Shown here piece by piece: positions 25,867 to 33,781 of a DNA stretch of 64,000 nucleotides; position 1 is the first letter of the stretch; the number at the start of each line of letters is the position of its first letter. The notes beneath the pieces are model-generated. The model was not told where the DNA came from. It saw nothing but the letters and a program-made list of their open reading frames with translations, and ran no database searches. Source of the stretch: Syntrophorhabdaceae bacterium (GTDB lineage: Bacteria > Desulfobacterota > Syntrophorhabdia > Syntrophorhabdales > Syntrophorhabdaceae); NCBI GenBank assembly GCA_028698615.1, contig JAQVWF010000008.1, forward strand, positions 1 to 64,000. Reading direction: 5' to 3'. Both the position numbers and the translations under genes were made by a program.

Positions 25867-25956
25867 GGCGCACCGGAGAGAGGATGGGAAACGATAGGAC
25901 CTATAGAACATATAGGACATCTGAAAGAACACTCTGGAAGAGATCTCATCATCAGC

Positions 25957-25990
25957 TCTGAAACCCTGCAACTTTGAAACTCTGAAACCG
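25957..25990. repeat. one-sided CTGAAAC repeat
   Basis: Three tandem-like units, CTGAAACC, TTGAAAC and CTGAAACC, lie between the permease gene and brkB. They match the right arm of the TTTCAGG/CCTGAAA family, but no matching left arm is visible. The last unit is followed by GCCTTCTC, resembling the pyrimidine tail of other copies. Confidence 0.45.
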
Positions 25991-25996
25991 CCTTCT

Positions 25997-26971
25997 CTAT
26001 CCTATCCTTATCCTCGGGTCTGCCACCGCATACGAGACATCGGCTATCAGGTTGCCGACGAGCGTCAGGAAAGCGCCAATAACGAGGATTCCCATGATGG
26101 TGGGGTAATCGCGGGCCATGACGCTGAAATAGAAAAGCTGACCCATGCCGGGAATGGAAAAGATGCTTTCGAATATGACACTGCCGCCAATGAGGCCTGG
26201 AACGGAAAGACCGAGGATGGTGATGACGGGCAGGAGCGCGTTGCGGAGAGCGTGCTTTCTGATGACCATGCTCCCGGGAAGTCCCTTGGCGTATGCCGTG
26301 GTGATATATTCCTGCCTCAGGACCTCGAGGAGACTGCTTTTCATGTACCGTGAGATACCTGCGAGACTGCCCACCGCCGAGATGCCCACGGGAAGCACCA
26401 GGTGCCAGCCAACATCAAAGATCTTCTCGAAGATATTCATCTCCCCGAAATCGTAGGACTTGATACCCGACACGGGAAAAACCTCCAGGTAGACACCGAA
26501 GAAGATCATCGCAAGGAGGGCCACCCAGAAAGTTGGCGCGGCGTATCCCGCGAACACGAAGGAGGTCAGGAGCTTGTCCATGATCGTATCCTTGTAGCGG
26601 GCGCAATAGATGCCGATAGGTATACCGAAAATGAAGATAAGCCCCATGGACAGGAGATTAATGAGGATGGTTACGGGCAATCTTTCCTTGATCTTATCGA
26701 TGACAGGACGCCTGTCGGTGGCAAAGGATGTGCCGAAGTCGAGACGTACGATCCTTTTAAACCACGTCCAGTATTGGACATAGACTGGCTTATCGAGACC
26801 GTAGAATGCACGGATACGCTCACGAGCCTCCTTGGTGACCTTTGGGTTCATCTCTGCCTCAAGCATCCCCGGCTCCCCCGGCACGAGATGGATCACGGCA
26901 AAGGAGATAAGGGTGATCCCGAAGACCATGGGCACCATGAAAAAAAGGCGTTTAAGGAGATACCGCAGCAT
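25997..26971 (-). CDS. peptide/nickel-type ABC transporter permease (DppB/OppB family)
   Basis: A 324-residue inner-membrane permease with six predicted helices. It has the classical N-terminal [20 protein letters not shown] segment and the cytoplasmic EAA-type loop around [14 protein letters not shown]. This is the DppB/OppB half of a peptide importer. It overlaps the upstream binding-protein gene by 20 bases, so the two are cotranscribed. The usual second permease and two ATPases do not follow; the next gene is brkB. It must rely on subunits encoded elsewhere or be a remnant of a full operon. Confidence 0.9.
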   Translation of the reverse strand: MLRYLLKRLFFMVPMVFGITLISFAVIHLVPGEPGMLEAEMNPKVTKEARERIRAFYGLDKPVYVQYWTWFKRIVRLDFGTSFATDRRPVIDKIKERLPVTILINLLSMGLIFIFGIPIGIYCARYKDTIMDKLLTSFVFAGYAAPTFWVALLAMIFFGVYLEVFPVSGIKSYDFGEMNIFEKIFDVGWHLVLPVGISAVGSLAGISRYMKSSLLEVLRQEYITTAYAKGLPGSMVIRKHALRNALLPVITILGLSVPGLIGGSVIFESIFSIPGMGQLFYFSVMARDYPTIMGILVIGAFLTLVGNLIADVSYAVADPRIRIG

Positions 26972-28592
26972 TCGACCTGTACCTCATCTGATCTTCCGGA
27001 ACATACCACTTGATGAAATTATACATGATGCCCGCCGGAGCCGGCTCCACTGCCTTGAAACGCCGGTGGAGCGCCACCGTGCTGTATGGGACAAAAAGGA
27101 ACGTGTAGGGCTGCTCTTCGGAGAGGACCTCCTGAAAACGGTCGAGATATTTCTTCCTCTCCCCGCGGTCAAGGACGTGGCGCGCGCTGACGAGCAGATC
27201 GTCGACCTCCTTGTTCTCGAAACCAATGAAGTTCAATTCCTTCGGTCCCTGTTTTGACGAATGCCAGATATCGAAAAGATCGGGGTCATTGGGTATCGTC
27301 CAGCCCAGGAGGACCGCCTCATAGTTCCTCTTGTCAATAAAATCGTTGATGAGCGTCGCCCACTCGAGGACACGGATCTTCATCGTAATGCCTATGGCGG
27401 ACAACCTGCGCTGGATGAGCTCCGCACTCTGGATACGCACCACGTTCCCCTGATTGACGAGAATGGTAAACTCGAAGGGTCTTCCGTTCTTCCGGAGGAC
27501 TCCGCCGTCATCGCGCTCGAATCCGGCCTCCTTGAGGAGCGCAATGGCCTTTTCCGGACTGTACTCGTATCTCTTCACGGCACCGTTGTATGCCCACATG
27601 TCGGGCTTGAAAGGGCCGGTCGCTTCAATTCCCTGGCCGAGGAGGATCCCGTCGATGATCTCCTGTTTGTCTATCGCGTGGGCCAGGGCCTGGCGGACCC
27701 TTTTGTCCCTGAACAGGCCGTGGCGAAGATTATAGCCAATGTACGTATAGGCAAAAGCGAGGTATTTATACCTGTTGAATTCCCTTTTGAACGCGGGGTA
27801 ATCGGTCTGCTTGACATATTGCAGGGGCGTCAGGCCCATGAGGTCGATGGAGTTGTTCTTGAGTTCAAGGAACATGGTAGCGCTGTCGGGGATGATCTTC
27901 ATCATGTACCGTCCGATAAAGGGCCTTCCCTCGAAGTAGTCCGGGTTGGCGGTAAGGATTACGCGGTCGCCGGGAACCCACTCGGTGAAGACGAAAGGCC
28001 CGGTACCTACGGGCTTTCGCCTGAGAGGCGAGGTGGTGATATCCTTCCCTTCCAGGAGATGCCTGGGCAGCATCGCCACGGACCAGCTGATGAGGGCAGG
28101 AGCAAAGGGTTTGTCATAGGTGACCCTGAAGGTATGGTCATCGAGGACCTCGGCCTTCCTGACGAGTTTGAAATCACCGGAATAGGCTGTGGGGGTTTTG
28201 GGATCGACCGTCACCTGGTATGTATACATGACATCGCGGGCCGAAAATTGGCTGCCATCGTGCCATTTGACGCCCTTTCGCAGCCTGAAGGTTATGGACA
28301 GGTTGTCTTTCGAGATGTCCCAGGATTCGGCGAGGTCCCCAACGATGTTCAGACCCTTGTCATACTTGACGAGACCGTTGTAGACATAGGAAGCGATCTC
28401 GTGAGACGATGAATCGCTGGCCAGGATGGGAATCAGGTTCGAGGGTTCCCCTATCGAGCCTGTTATTATCATGTCCCCGCAGGCGGGTTTCCCCTGGGCG
28501 TCGTAGAGCGTCGCGTCCTTTTTTCTTCCGCAGGAAAGAAAGAGACAGAGGCAGACGAAGCAGATGAGGATCAGGGTCTTCTTGTTCACCAT
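26952..28592 (-). CDS. ABC transporter substrate-binding lipoprotein (SBP_bac_5)
   Basis: A 546-residue periplasmic binding lipoprotein of cluster C (oligopeptide/dipeptide/nickel type). The signal peptide ends in lipobox LFLSC, followed by the characteristic SEPSNLIPI-like opening ([17 protein letters not shown]), LAESWDIS...[12 protein letters not shown], and the [11 protein letters not shown] segment near the C-terminus. The ligand cannot be read from sequence; peptides are most likely. The ATG at 28592 is chosen over a GTG two codons earlier. It leads a two-gene unit with the permease. Confidence 0.9.
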   Translation of the reverse strand: MVNKKTLILICFVCLCLFLSCGRKKDATLYDAQGKPACGDMIITGSIGEPSNLIPILASDSSSHEIASYVYNGLVKYDKGLNIVGDLAESWDISKDNLSITFRLRKGVKWHDGSQFSARDVMYTYQVTVDPKTPTAYSGDFKLVRKAEVLDDHTFRVTYDKPFAPALISWSVAMLPRHLLEGKDITTSPLRRKPVGTGPFVFTEWVPGDRVILTANPDYFEGRPFIGRYMMKIIPDSATMFLELKNNSIDLMGLTPLQYVKQTDYPAFKREFNRYKYLAFAYTYIGYNLRHGLFRDKRVRQALAHAIDKQEIIDGILLGQGIEATGPFKPDMWAYNGAVKRYEYSPEKAIALLKEAGFERDDGGVLRKNGRPFEFTILVNQGNVVRIQSAELIQRRLSAIGITMKIRVLEWATLINDFIDKRNYEAVLLGWTIPNDPDLFDIWHSSKQGPKELNFIGFENKEVDDLLVSARHVLDRGERKKYLDRFQEVLSEEQPYTFLFVPYSTVALHRRFKAVEPAPAGIMYNFIKWYVPEDQMRYRSNAAVSP

Positions 28593-28708
28593 GGGCACGA
28601 TCGAAGCTAATTCTAACAGAGACCCCCTTCAAAGTAAAGGGAGCGGAGGTCATCACGACCTCGGGCGGATAACGAAATAGCGAGCATCCGGGCAACCGGG
28701 GGCGGAGT

Positions 28709-29446
28709 CTATTCGTCCTGGAAGACACCGTCCTTGAGCCACAGGTGGCAGAGGTCCCTGCCATGACGATCTTCGCTCCGGCGTTTTCGCAGGGGTTGCG
28801 CCGGCCTCCCTCCCACCATCATGGAGGTCCCCACGTCCCGGGTGACTGTGGACCCGGCCCCCACTATGGCCTCATCTCCTATGAGAACCCCGGGAAGGAT
28901 GATGGATGCAGTATATACGACCACATAATTGCCTATGGCAACCTTTTTGTAGGAGCGTTGTCTGTGGTCCGACTCGCTGTGGGAATGGGTAAAGATGTGT
29001 ACGTTCTCGGCAAGCCCCGAACTGTTCCCGATGGTGATGCCGCCCTTCGAATCGAGATAAACGCCGCGATTGAAAAACACGTCGTCACCCACCTCGATGC
29101 CCTGGCCGTAATTAAAACGCACATTTTCCTCAGCGATGAAATTCTTCCCGCATTTCCTGAAGAGGGCCTTTGCGATAATGCGTCTCAAGGGAATTGAAAA
29201 CCCGGCATTGAGACAAACGGGGCTTTTATCGAGGGCATCCCAGAGAAAATGGAGGAAACGCTGACTTTGCGTATAACCGTAATCATCGACCGCAGGAAGA
29301 AATTCGCTGTAAAGCCTCAATTCGCTTAGGGTCTCAAGGGGAAAACCGGTGACCCCCATGAGCCCGAGAATCTCCCCGGCGCCTTTTTCATCAAGCCCTC
29401 CGGCGACTATTTTCGCTGCCCTTTCGAGCCTTTCCGCACTACCCAT
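28709..29446 (-). CDS. left-handed beta-helix acyltransferase
   Basis: A protein of about 245 residues. The N-terminal ~110 are helical. The C-terminal part has hexapeptide repeats in the style of maltose/galactoside O-acetyltransferases: FNYGQGIEVGDDVFFNRGVYLDS, ITIGNSSG, the catalytic-type His in IFTHSHS, then IGDEAIVGAGSTVTRDV. It probably acetylates a sugar or sugar-containing molecule with acetyl-CoA. The start at 29446 has GGAGAC upstream; an earlier start at 29479 has none. The substrate is unknown and no glycan cluster lies nearby. Confidence 0.82.
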   Translation of the reverse strand: MGSAERLERAAKIVAGGLDEKGAGEILGLMGVTGFPLETLSELRLYSEFLPAVDDYGYTQSQRFLHFLWDALDKSPVCLNAGFSIPLRRIIAKALFRKCGKNFIAEENVRFNYGQGIEVGDDVFFNRGVYLDSKGGITIGNSSGLAENVHIFTHSHSESDHRQRSYKKVAIGNYVVVYTASIILPGVLIGDEAIVGAGSTVTRDVGTSMMVGGRPAQPLRKRRSEDRHGRDLCHLWLKDGVFQDE

Positions 29447-29607
29447 GGACCGACCGTCTCCTGAATTACTTGAAAACATTCAGAGAATCCTATATAACAT
29501 CAGAAGGGCTGTCAACGGGAAAGTGATATTCGTGCCCCGACCGCGCACCTAACACGTAAAATCTGCTGTGAACGCCCCGTACAAATGAAGATTGGAGCTT
29601 AGTTCAT

Positions 29608-30549
29608 ATGTATATAAATGCAATTTCACATTATTTGCCGAGCACGACAGTCGGCAACGAACACTACACCGAGCTTAACGGGCTCACCGACGAGTGGATA
29701 TTCAAAAGGTCGGGTATCCGGCAAAGGACAAGGGCCACAGACGCCGAGAACGCCCACACCATGGCCATTGATGCCATAACGCCCCTTGTCGGCAAGCTTC
29801 CCTATCAGATCGCAGATGTCGATCTTATCGTGGGAGCGACATATACGCCCTACGATACGGTGGGTACCCTTGCTCATGCCATGCAGGGACATTTCAATAT
29901 ACCACGGGCCGTGGCCGTTACGATCACCTCGGCATGCTCCTCTTTTGTGAATGCCATCGAGATCGTCGAGGGATATTTCGCCACAGGAAAAGCGACGAAG
30001 GCCCTCGTCATCGCTTCGGAACACAATTTCGCATACATAGAGGACGACGACCGGTCGGGCCACCTCTGGGGGGACGGCGCCGGCTGTGCCTTCATTTCCG
30101 CCGGGCGATGCTCCCCCGATGACATCGAGGTCGTCGACGTTCACACCTCGGGTCTCGGCCACATCGGCAAAGGAATCGGGGCGGTAAACCTGAGACCCTC
30201 CAACGGAGGCCTTACCATGCCCCATGGGCGGGACGTCTTTGTCCACGCCTGCAACTTTATGGCGGCAGAAGCGCGGGACATAACGGAAAAGAACGCGTAT
30301 TCTCTCGGGGACATCGACTACCTCATCCCTCATCAGGCAAATGCCAGGATCATGGGCCACGTTGCAAAGGCCCTCGGGCTGGACAATTCCAGGGTGATCT
30401 CGAATATAGAGGACACAGGCAATACAGGCTGTGCGAGCACCGTCATCTGTCTTTCGCAGAACTGGGAAAGATTCATAAAGAACGACCTCATCGTGATAAC
30501 GGTCTTCGGCGGAGGCTACTCAAGCGGCGCGATGCTGCTCAGGAAATAG
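29608..30549 (+). CDS. FabH-like 3-oxoacyl-ACP synthase III
   Basis: A 313-residue thiolase-fold condensing enzyme. The Cys110-His242-Asn272 triad is present, in TSACSSF, PHQAN and NTGCAS. KAS III uses acyl-CoA primers and malonyl-ACP to start fatty acids; relatives make other beta-keto products. NTGCAS instead of the usual NTSAAS, and the solitary location without acpP, fabD or fabG, suggest a specialised member instead of the housekeeping FabH. It could act in secondary lipid or signal synthesis. The start ATG lies about ten bases after GGAG. Confidence 0.85.
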   Translation: MYINAISHYLPSTTVGNEHYTELNGLTDEWIFKRSGIRQRTRATDAENAHTMAIDAITPLVGKLPYQIADVDLIVGATYTPYDTVGTLAHAMQGHFNIPRAVAVTITSACSSFVNAIEIVEGYFATGKATKALVIASEHNFAYIEDDDRSGHLWGDGAGCAFISAGRCSPDDIEVVDVHTSGLGHIGKGIGAVNLRPSNGGLTMPHGRDVFVHACNFMAAEARDITEKNAYSLGDIDYLIPHQANARIMGHVAKALGLDNSRVISNIEDTGNTGCASTVICLSQNWERFIKNDLIVITVFGGGYSSGAMLLRK

Positions 30550-30553
30550 AAGC

Positions 30554-30680
30554 GGTTCCAGGCTTCACGTTTCAGGTTCAAAAGATTATGATAAGACCTC
30601 TTTGGGTCCGATCATGCAGACGAGAGATAACGGCTGCCCCACGATCTTTGCATGAGACCTGAAACCTGAGCTCTGGAACC
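30554..30680. repeat. TTTCAGG-family inverted repeat, large copy
   Basis: The left arm spans 30554-30578 (GGTTCCAGGCTTCACGTTTC then AGGTT) and the right arm 30656-30680 (GACCTGAAACCTGAGCTCTG then GAACC). Folded together, about four in five positions pair over 25 bases, with a loop near 77 bases. It fills most of the spacer between the FabH-like gene and the nitroreductase. Confidence 0.55.
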
Positions 30681-30689
30681 TTTTCTGTA

Positions 30690-30719
30690 TTGACACCGCG
30701 GCGACTCTCGTCGCATAAT
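30690..30719 (+). promoter_or_regulatory. candidate sigma70 promoter for nitroreductase
   Basis: A consensus TTGACA at 30690-30695 lies 18 bases from CATAAT at 30714-30719 (five of six matches). The expected start of transcription falls near 30726, practically at a second in-frame ATG (30727), so the message may be leaderless. This is prediction from sequence only. Confidence 0.45.
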
Positions 30720-31284
30720 GGATAATATGGATCTTTTGAAGGCTATACAGGAAAGACGGAGTGTCAGAAAATACAGGACCGACCCGGTGCCCGATGAGAT
30801 ACTGGGAGAGATCCTGGAGGCCGCACGGCGGTCGCCTTCCTGGGCAAACACGCAGGTATGCCGCTTCATCGTCGTGAGCGACAGCGCAGTCAAGGAAGGG
30901 CTTCAGGATTGCCTTGGGCCGACAAACCCTGCCCGGGCCGCCATTATCCAGGCGCCCGTCGTCATCTGTGTTGCTGCGAAAAAAGGTGTTTCAGGCTGTT
31001 ACAGGGGGACGCCCACGACGAACAAAGGGGATTGGTTCATGTTCGACGCTGGCATCGCAATGGAGCACATCGTTCTCGCCGCATGGAATTTCGGCCTCGG
31101 CACCGTCCATGTGGGCAGCTTCGATGCGAAACAAGCTGAAGCCGTCCTCAAGATCCCCGAAGGATACTGCATCGCCGAGATGGCTCCCATGGGCTATTTC
31201 GATGAGACTCCCCGTGAAACGCCGCGTAAACCTCTTGCGGAGATAGTCTTCCTTAACACCTTCGGCGAACCCTACTTCAGGTAA
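30718..31284 (+). CDS. nitroreductase-family flavoprotein
   Basis: A 188-residue FMN enzyme of the nitroreductase superfamily. It shows the N-terminal FMN-binding ERRSVRKY motif, the AARRSPSWANTQ segment, and the C-terminal GYFDETPRETPRKPL pattern. These enzymes reduce nitro groups, quinones or enones with NAD(P)H; the exact substrate is unknown. No ribosome site precedes the ATG at 30718. A promoter-like sequence overlaps that ATG, so translation may begin at Met4 (30727), from which a normal family N-terminus (MDLLKAIQERRS) is obtained. Confidence 0.88.
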   Translation: MDNMDLLKAIQERRSVRKYRTDPVPDEILGEILEAARRSPSWANTQVCRFIVVSDSAVKEGLQDCLGPTNPARAAIIQAPVVICVAAKKGVSGCYRGTPTTNKGDWFMFDAGIAMEHIVLAAWNFGLGTVHVGSFDAKQAEAVLKIPEGYCIAEMAPMGYFDETPRETPRKPLAEIVFLNTFGEPYFR

Positions 31285-31292
31285 CCCTTCCA

Positions 31293-31357
31293 GGTTTCAA
31301 GTTTCAGGCAAACACCCAACGGGACTCGAGATCGTCTTTCCCCTGAAACCCGAAACC
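31293..31357. repeat. TTTCAGG-family inverted repeat
   Basis: GGTTTCAAGTTTCAGG (31293-31308) and CCTGAAACCCGAAACC (31342-31357) pair at 14 of 16 positions. The left arm is followed by CAAACA, the right arm is preceded by TTTCCC and followed by GTCCCT. It lies between the convergent nitroreductase and zincin genes and probably serves as a terminator for both. Confidence 0.6.
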
Positions 31358-31361
31358 GTCC

Positions 31362-31742
31362 CTACCCGTATCCCAATTCCGCCAGGCGTTCTTCCGTCAT
31401 GCCAATGTAGTGGGCTACCTCGTGAACTACAGTCACCTCGATCTCTTCTTCCAGTTCTTCGCGGGTTTCGCAGATGTCCTCGAGGGGCTCCTGAAAGAGG
31501 TAGATCATGTCGGGGTAGAGGGGAGGCGTCGTCGCCGAACGTGCGATGAGGGGGACACCCTGAAAAAACCCCAGGGGAGCGTCATCGGGGTATATCTCCA
31601 TCTCCTGCATCATTTGCCGTGACGGGCGTTTTTTTACGGTGACGACAATGTTGTCCAGGTACTTACGGATCTCATGGGGTATCCTGTTCACGGCGTGCGC
31701 GACAATACGGTCAAATTCGTCTTCACTCAGTCTAACGGGCAT
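31362..31742 (-). CDS. minimal zinc metallopeptidase-like protein (MPN/zincin, HExxH)
   Basis: A 126-residue minimal zincin of the kind often called 'metallopeptidase family protein' (DUF1025/Zincin_1). It has VVHEVAHYIGM, with His107, Glu108 and His111 as likely zinc and catalytic residues, plus the family's GFFQGVPL segment. Peptidase activity of this group has rarely been shown. The frame is open to 31883, but this start has AGGGGA upstream and removes a 47-residue low-complexity extension that overlaps the Nudix gene. It lies 47 bases downstream of that gene. Confidence 0.85.
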   Translation of the reverse strand: MPVRLSEDEFDRIVAHAVNRIPHEIRKYLDNIVVTVKKRPSRQMMQEMEIYPDDAPLGFFQGVPLIARSATTPPLYPDMIYLFQEPLEDICETREELEEEIEVTVVHEVAHYIGMTEERLAELGYG

Positions 31743-31789
31743 CTGCTGCTTCCCCTGCGAGAGATCCGGCACGACATCCTCACCCGCGG

Positions 31790-32407
31790 TCACCTTGTCC
31801 CCTGAACGCCCGGATCCGGTCTGGTTCGAAGGCCTTCGAGAATTGCGACGAACTCGCTCAGGATGATCGCCGTCGCCCCCCACACCTTGTGTCCATAGAC
31901 ATCGAAATAGGGGATGTGCCTCATAGTCCCTCCTATCAACCAGTCCTCGGACCCGATGTTCTTTTCGTCAAAGAAATGGGAGATGGGCGTCTCAAGGACC
32001 TCGAAGACCTCGATGGCCTGAGGAACAAAGAACGGCCGCTGGGCCTGATAGCCCACAAAGGGATGAACATGAAAATTACTCGGTTCTATGTACAGTGGTG
32101 TCAACGCCCCCATGATACGCACATCGTCACTGCAAACCCCCAGTTCCTCACAGGCCTCGCGAAGAGCGGTGTGGGTCAGTGAGGCGTCCTGGGGCTCGCA
32201 GGCCCCTCCGGGGAAACTGACCTGTCCCTTGTGAACCGCCACATTCTCTGTACGGACCGTAAGGGGGATTAGAAGCTCACCCTGATTCCCGGGATAGAGC
32301 AGCAGGAGAACGGCTCCCGTGAAAGGCGGACCTTTGCCGGCGGGCGGCACGAACTCCCGATGCGACGGCGACATGCGCCGCTGGGCTTCATACCCCGGCA
32401 GGGTCAT
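31790..32407 (-). CDS. Nudix hydrolase (CoA pyrophosphatase-like)
   Basis: A 205-residue Nudix enzyme. The Nudix box runs GGACEPQDASLTHTALREAC then EELG, complete in the required Gly, Glu and Arg positions. The preceding KGQVSFPGG and the IPYFDVYGHKVWGATA segment are typical of NudL-type CoA pyrophosphatases. The ATG at 32407 with AAAAGG eight bases before is preferred. The frame continues to a stop with residues that look family-like (DRFTPDEIEKALG), but only TTG or ATC codons could start there. It is followed by the zincin gene on the same strand. Confidence 0.85.
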   Translation of the reverse strand: MTLPGYEAQRRMSPSHREFVPPAGKGPPFTGAVLLLLYPGNQGELLIPLTVRTENVAVHKGQVSFPGGACEPQDASLTHTALREACEELGVCSDDVRIMGALTPLYIEPSNFHVHPFVGYQAQRPFFVPQAIEVFEVLETPISHFFDEKNIGSEDWLIGGTMRHIPYFDVYGHKVWGATAIILSEFVAILEGLRTRPDPGVQGTR

Positions 32408-32421
32408 TCCCAACGCCTTTT

Positions 32422-32595
32422 CTATTTCGTCCGGTGTGAATCTATCCCTGATGATGCCCTCTCAAAACTGCGGAAATTGACCATAGTATAGTTCTCCCGG
32501 AAAAGCTTGTCCACAAGAGCCACCCATCTGTCCGAGGAGCCTTCCGCATATTCACGGCATTCAGACGGAACCCCCTGCGCATCCGTGAAGAACAT
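32422..32595 (-). CDS. possible small protein
   Basis: A 57-codon frame beginning MFFTDAQGV and ending just before the Nudix gene, with AGAGAGA directly upstream of the ATG. The frame can extend to 32652 (76 residues). The composition is protein-like (SDRWVALVDKLFRENY) but no family is recognised. It might be a coding leader coupled to the Nudix gene or a chance frame. Confidence 0.35.
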   Translation of the reverse strand: MFFTDAQGVPSECREYAEGSSDRWVALVDKLFRENYTMVNFRSFERASSGIDSHRTK

Positions 32596-32689
32596 TTCTC
32601 TCTTTTGCCAGGTTTGAATGAACCGTGACAGGCATCGTGTTTCACCTGTCACCTTTCGGCCTTTCCGACCCGACGCATCGGGTCCAGGT

Positions 32690-32983
32690 CTATAAGACCC
32701 CGATGCCCATGCCGACCACGCCGGGTCCGGAATCGTAGGCCTCGGTCATCGACCTTGAGTCGTCTTCTATCTCGTTCTCGAGGCGCAGTGTCATCTTCTT
32801 TATTTCACCGACGATCCTGATCCCCGTCTTAAATGGGTCCTTGGCTGAGCCGATCTGTCTTGTCGCCATCTCTTCAAGCGCCTGCAAGGCCATCATGAAG
32901 CTCTTATCCACAGCAGAACTCCTGGCCCTTGGCGTCTTCTTACGGGTGACCTTGCTTTTCCCCTTCGGTTTTACTGCTGCCAT
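32690..32983 (-). CDS. small basic-tailed protein of unknown function
   Basis: A 97-residue soluble protein preceded by a strong AGGAGGTG ribosome site six bases before the ATG. The first ~25 residues are very rich in Lys/Arg (KPKGKSKVTRKKTPRARS), suggesting nucleic-acid or membrane binding. The middle is helical and the tail ends in Gly/Val (GVVGMGIGVL). No cysteines or membrane segment. No family is recognised. It points away from nrfH, with a 297-base spacer between them that holds a TTTCAGG repeat and the nrf promoter candidate. Confidence 0.7.
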   Translation of the reverse strand: MAAVKPKGKSKVTRKKTPRARSSAVDKSFMMALQALEEMATRQIGSAKDPFKTGIRIVGEIKKMTLRLENEIEDDSRSMTEAYDSGPGVVGMGIGVL

Positions 32984-33125
32984 ACAACACCTCCTGGGTA
33001 AATTAGACGTCTAATCACCTCAACAAAAGGACCGCGCGCTTACGCACCGTTACCCGCTCACAATCCAGAAGACAGTCCATATCTCAATTATATTGCTAAT
33101 ACTCGGTTCGTCAAGGACAAGAAAG

Positions 33126-33206
33126 GTTTCAGGTTCCGTGTTTCAGGTTTCAGACAAACAATAAAAATTCGCGGGTGCTTTTTGTGTTTCCCCTGGAACC
33201 TGAAAC
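33126..33206. repeat. TTTCAGG-family inverted repeat
   Basis: GTTTCAGGTTCC (33126-33137) and GGAACCTGAAAC (33195-33206) are perfect complements. A second TTTCAGG unit with the shared tail CAAACA lies inside the loop. The right arm is followed by GGTCTTTTTG, the most terminator-like end in the family. It lies immediately before the nrfHA promoter candidate and may insulate it. Confidence 0.6.
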
Positions 33207-33217
33207 GGTCTTTTTGA

Positions 33218-33246
33218 TTGACGGGGATACCCCTCCATACTAAACT
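33218..33246 (+). promoter_or_regulatory. candidate sigma70 promoter for nrfHA
   Basis: TTGACG (33218-33223), a 17-base spacer and TAAACT (33241-33246) resemble a sigma70 promoter. Transcription would start near 33253, about 28 bases before the chosen nrfH ATG. No clear activator site for a nitrite or nitrate regulator was found. Confidence 0.4.
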
Positions 33247-33280
33247 GTTTTTATTGGACATAGCAGATCAAGGAAAACAG

Positions 33281-33781
33281 ATGCCTCCCCGAAAAGACAG
33301 CGAGAGGGCCGACTTTGATGCCGTCATAAAGAGACATGTCTGGAGACTCATCGGCATAGGGACCTGTCTCGGGGCCGTCATTATGGTCGCCATCTTTTCG
33401 GGTTATCATTTTGGAGGGATCTCCTACTTTTGCGGCTCATGCCACAGCATGGAAAACAATTACTTCGCCTGGAAGGCTTCCAGACACAAGCAGTTCGCCT
33501 GCATAGAGTGCCACGTACCCCGCGGCAGCCTCGCCTACTCCGTGGCCTACAAGGCTTATGCGGGCATCCGTGACGTGGCGGGAGAAACCATGAGAACATA
33601 CCCTTTCACCATCAAGCTCACGGGTCACGCACGAACGATAGCAAACGCCAACTGCCTGAGGTGTCATTTTTCCACCGTCGAGAGCACGCCCATGGCAAAG
33701 GGCGCGGTCGACTGCATGAAGTGTCACAGGTTTCTCGTCCACGGACGGCCCATGGAACAGGGAGGAGTTGGATTTGAATAG
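33281..33781 (+). CDS. nrfH: NrfH-like tetraheme cytochrome c quinol dehydrogenase
   Basis: A 166-residue membrane-anchored cytochrome of the NapC/NirT/NrfH family. One N-terminal helix (about 22-42) is followed by four haem-binding sites: CGSCH (51-55, followed by Met57 as in NrfH haem 1), CIECH (74-78), CLRCH (125-129) and CMKCH (145-149). NrfH takes electrons from menaquinol and passes them to NrfA. The ATG at 33281 with AAGGA upstream is preferred over an upstream start that would lie in the promoter region. It overlaps nrfA. Confidence 0.93.
   Translation: MPPRKDSERADFDAVIKRHVWRLIGIGTCLGAVIMVAIFSGYHFGGISYFCGSCHSMENNYFAWKASRHKQFACIECHVPRGSLAYSVAYKAYAGIRDVAGETMRTYPFTIKLTGHARTIANANCLRCHFSTVESTPMAKGAVDCMKCHRFLVHGRPMEQGGVGFE

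Noticed and set aside
27261-28412. 383-codon plus-strand frame opposite the peptide-binding protein
   Set aside because: The opposite strand encodes a full SBP_bac_5 lipoprotein with signal peptide; this frame shows no domain.
32408-32455. ATC codons at 32455 and 32452, preceded by GAGAGG, as possible Nudix start
   Set aside because: The ATG at 32407 already has AAAAGG at good distance; a non-standard start is not needed, though upstream residues look family-like.
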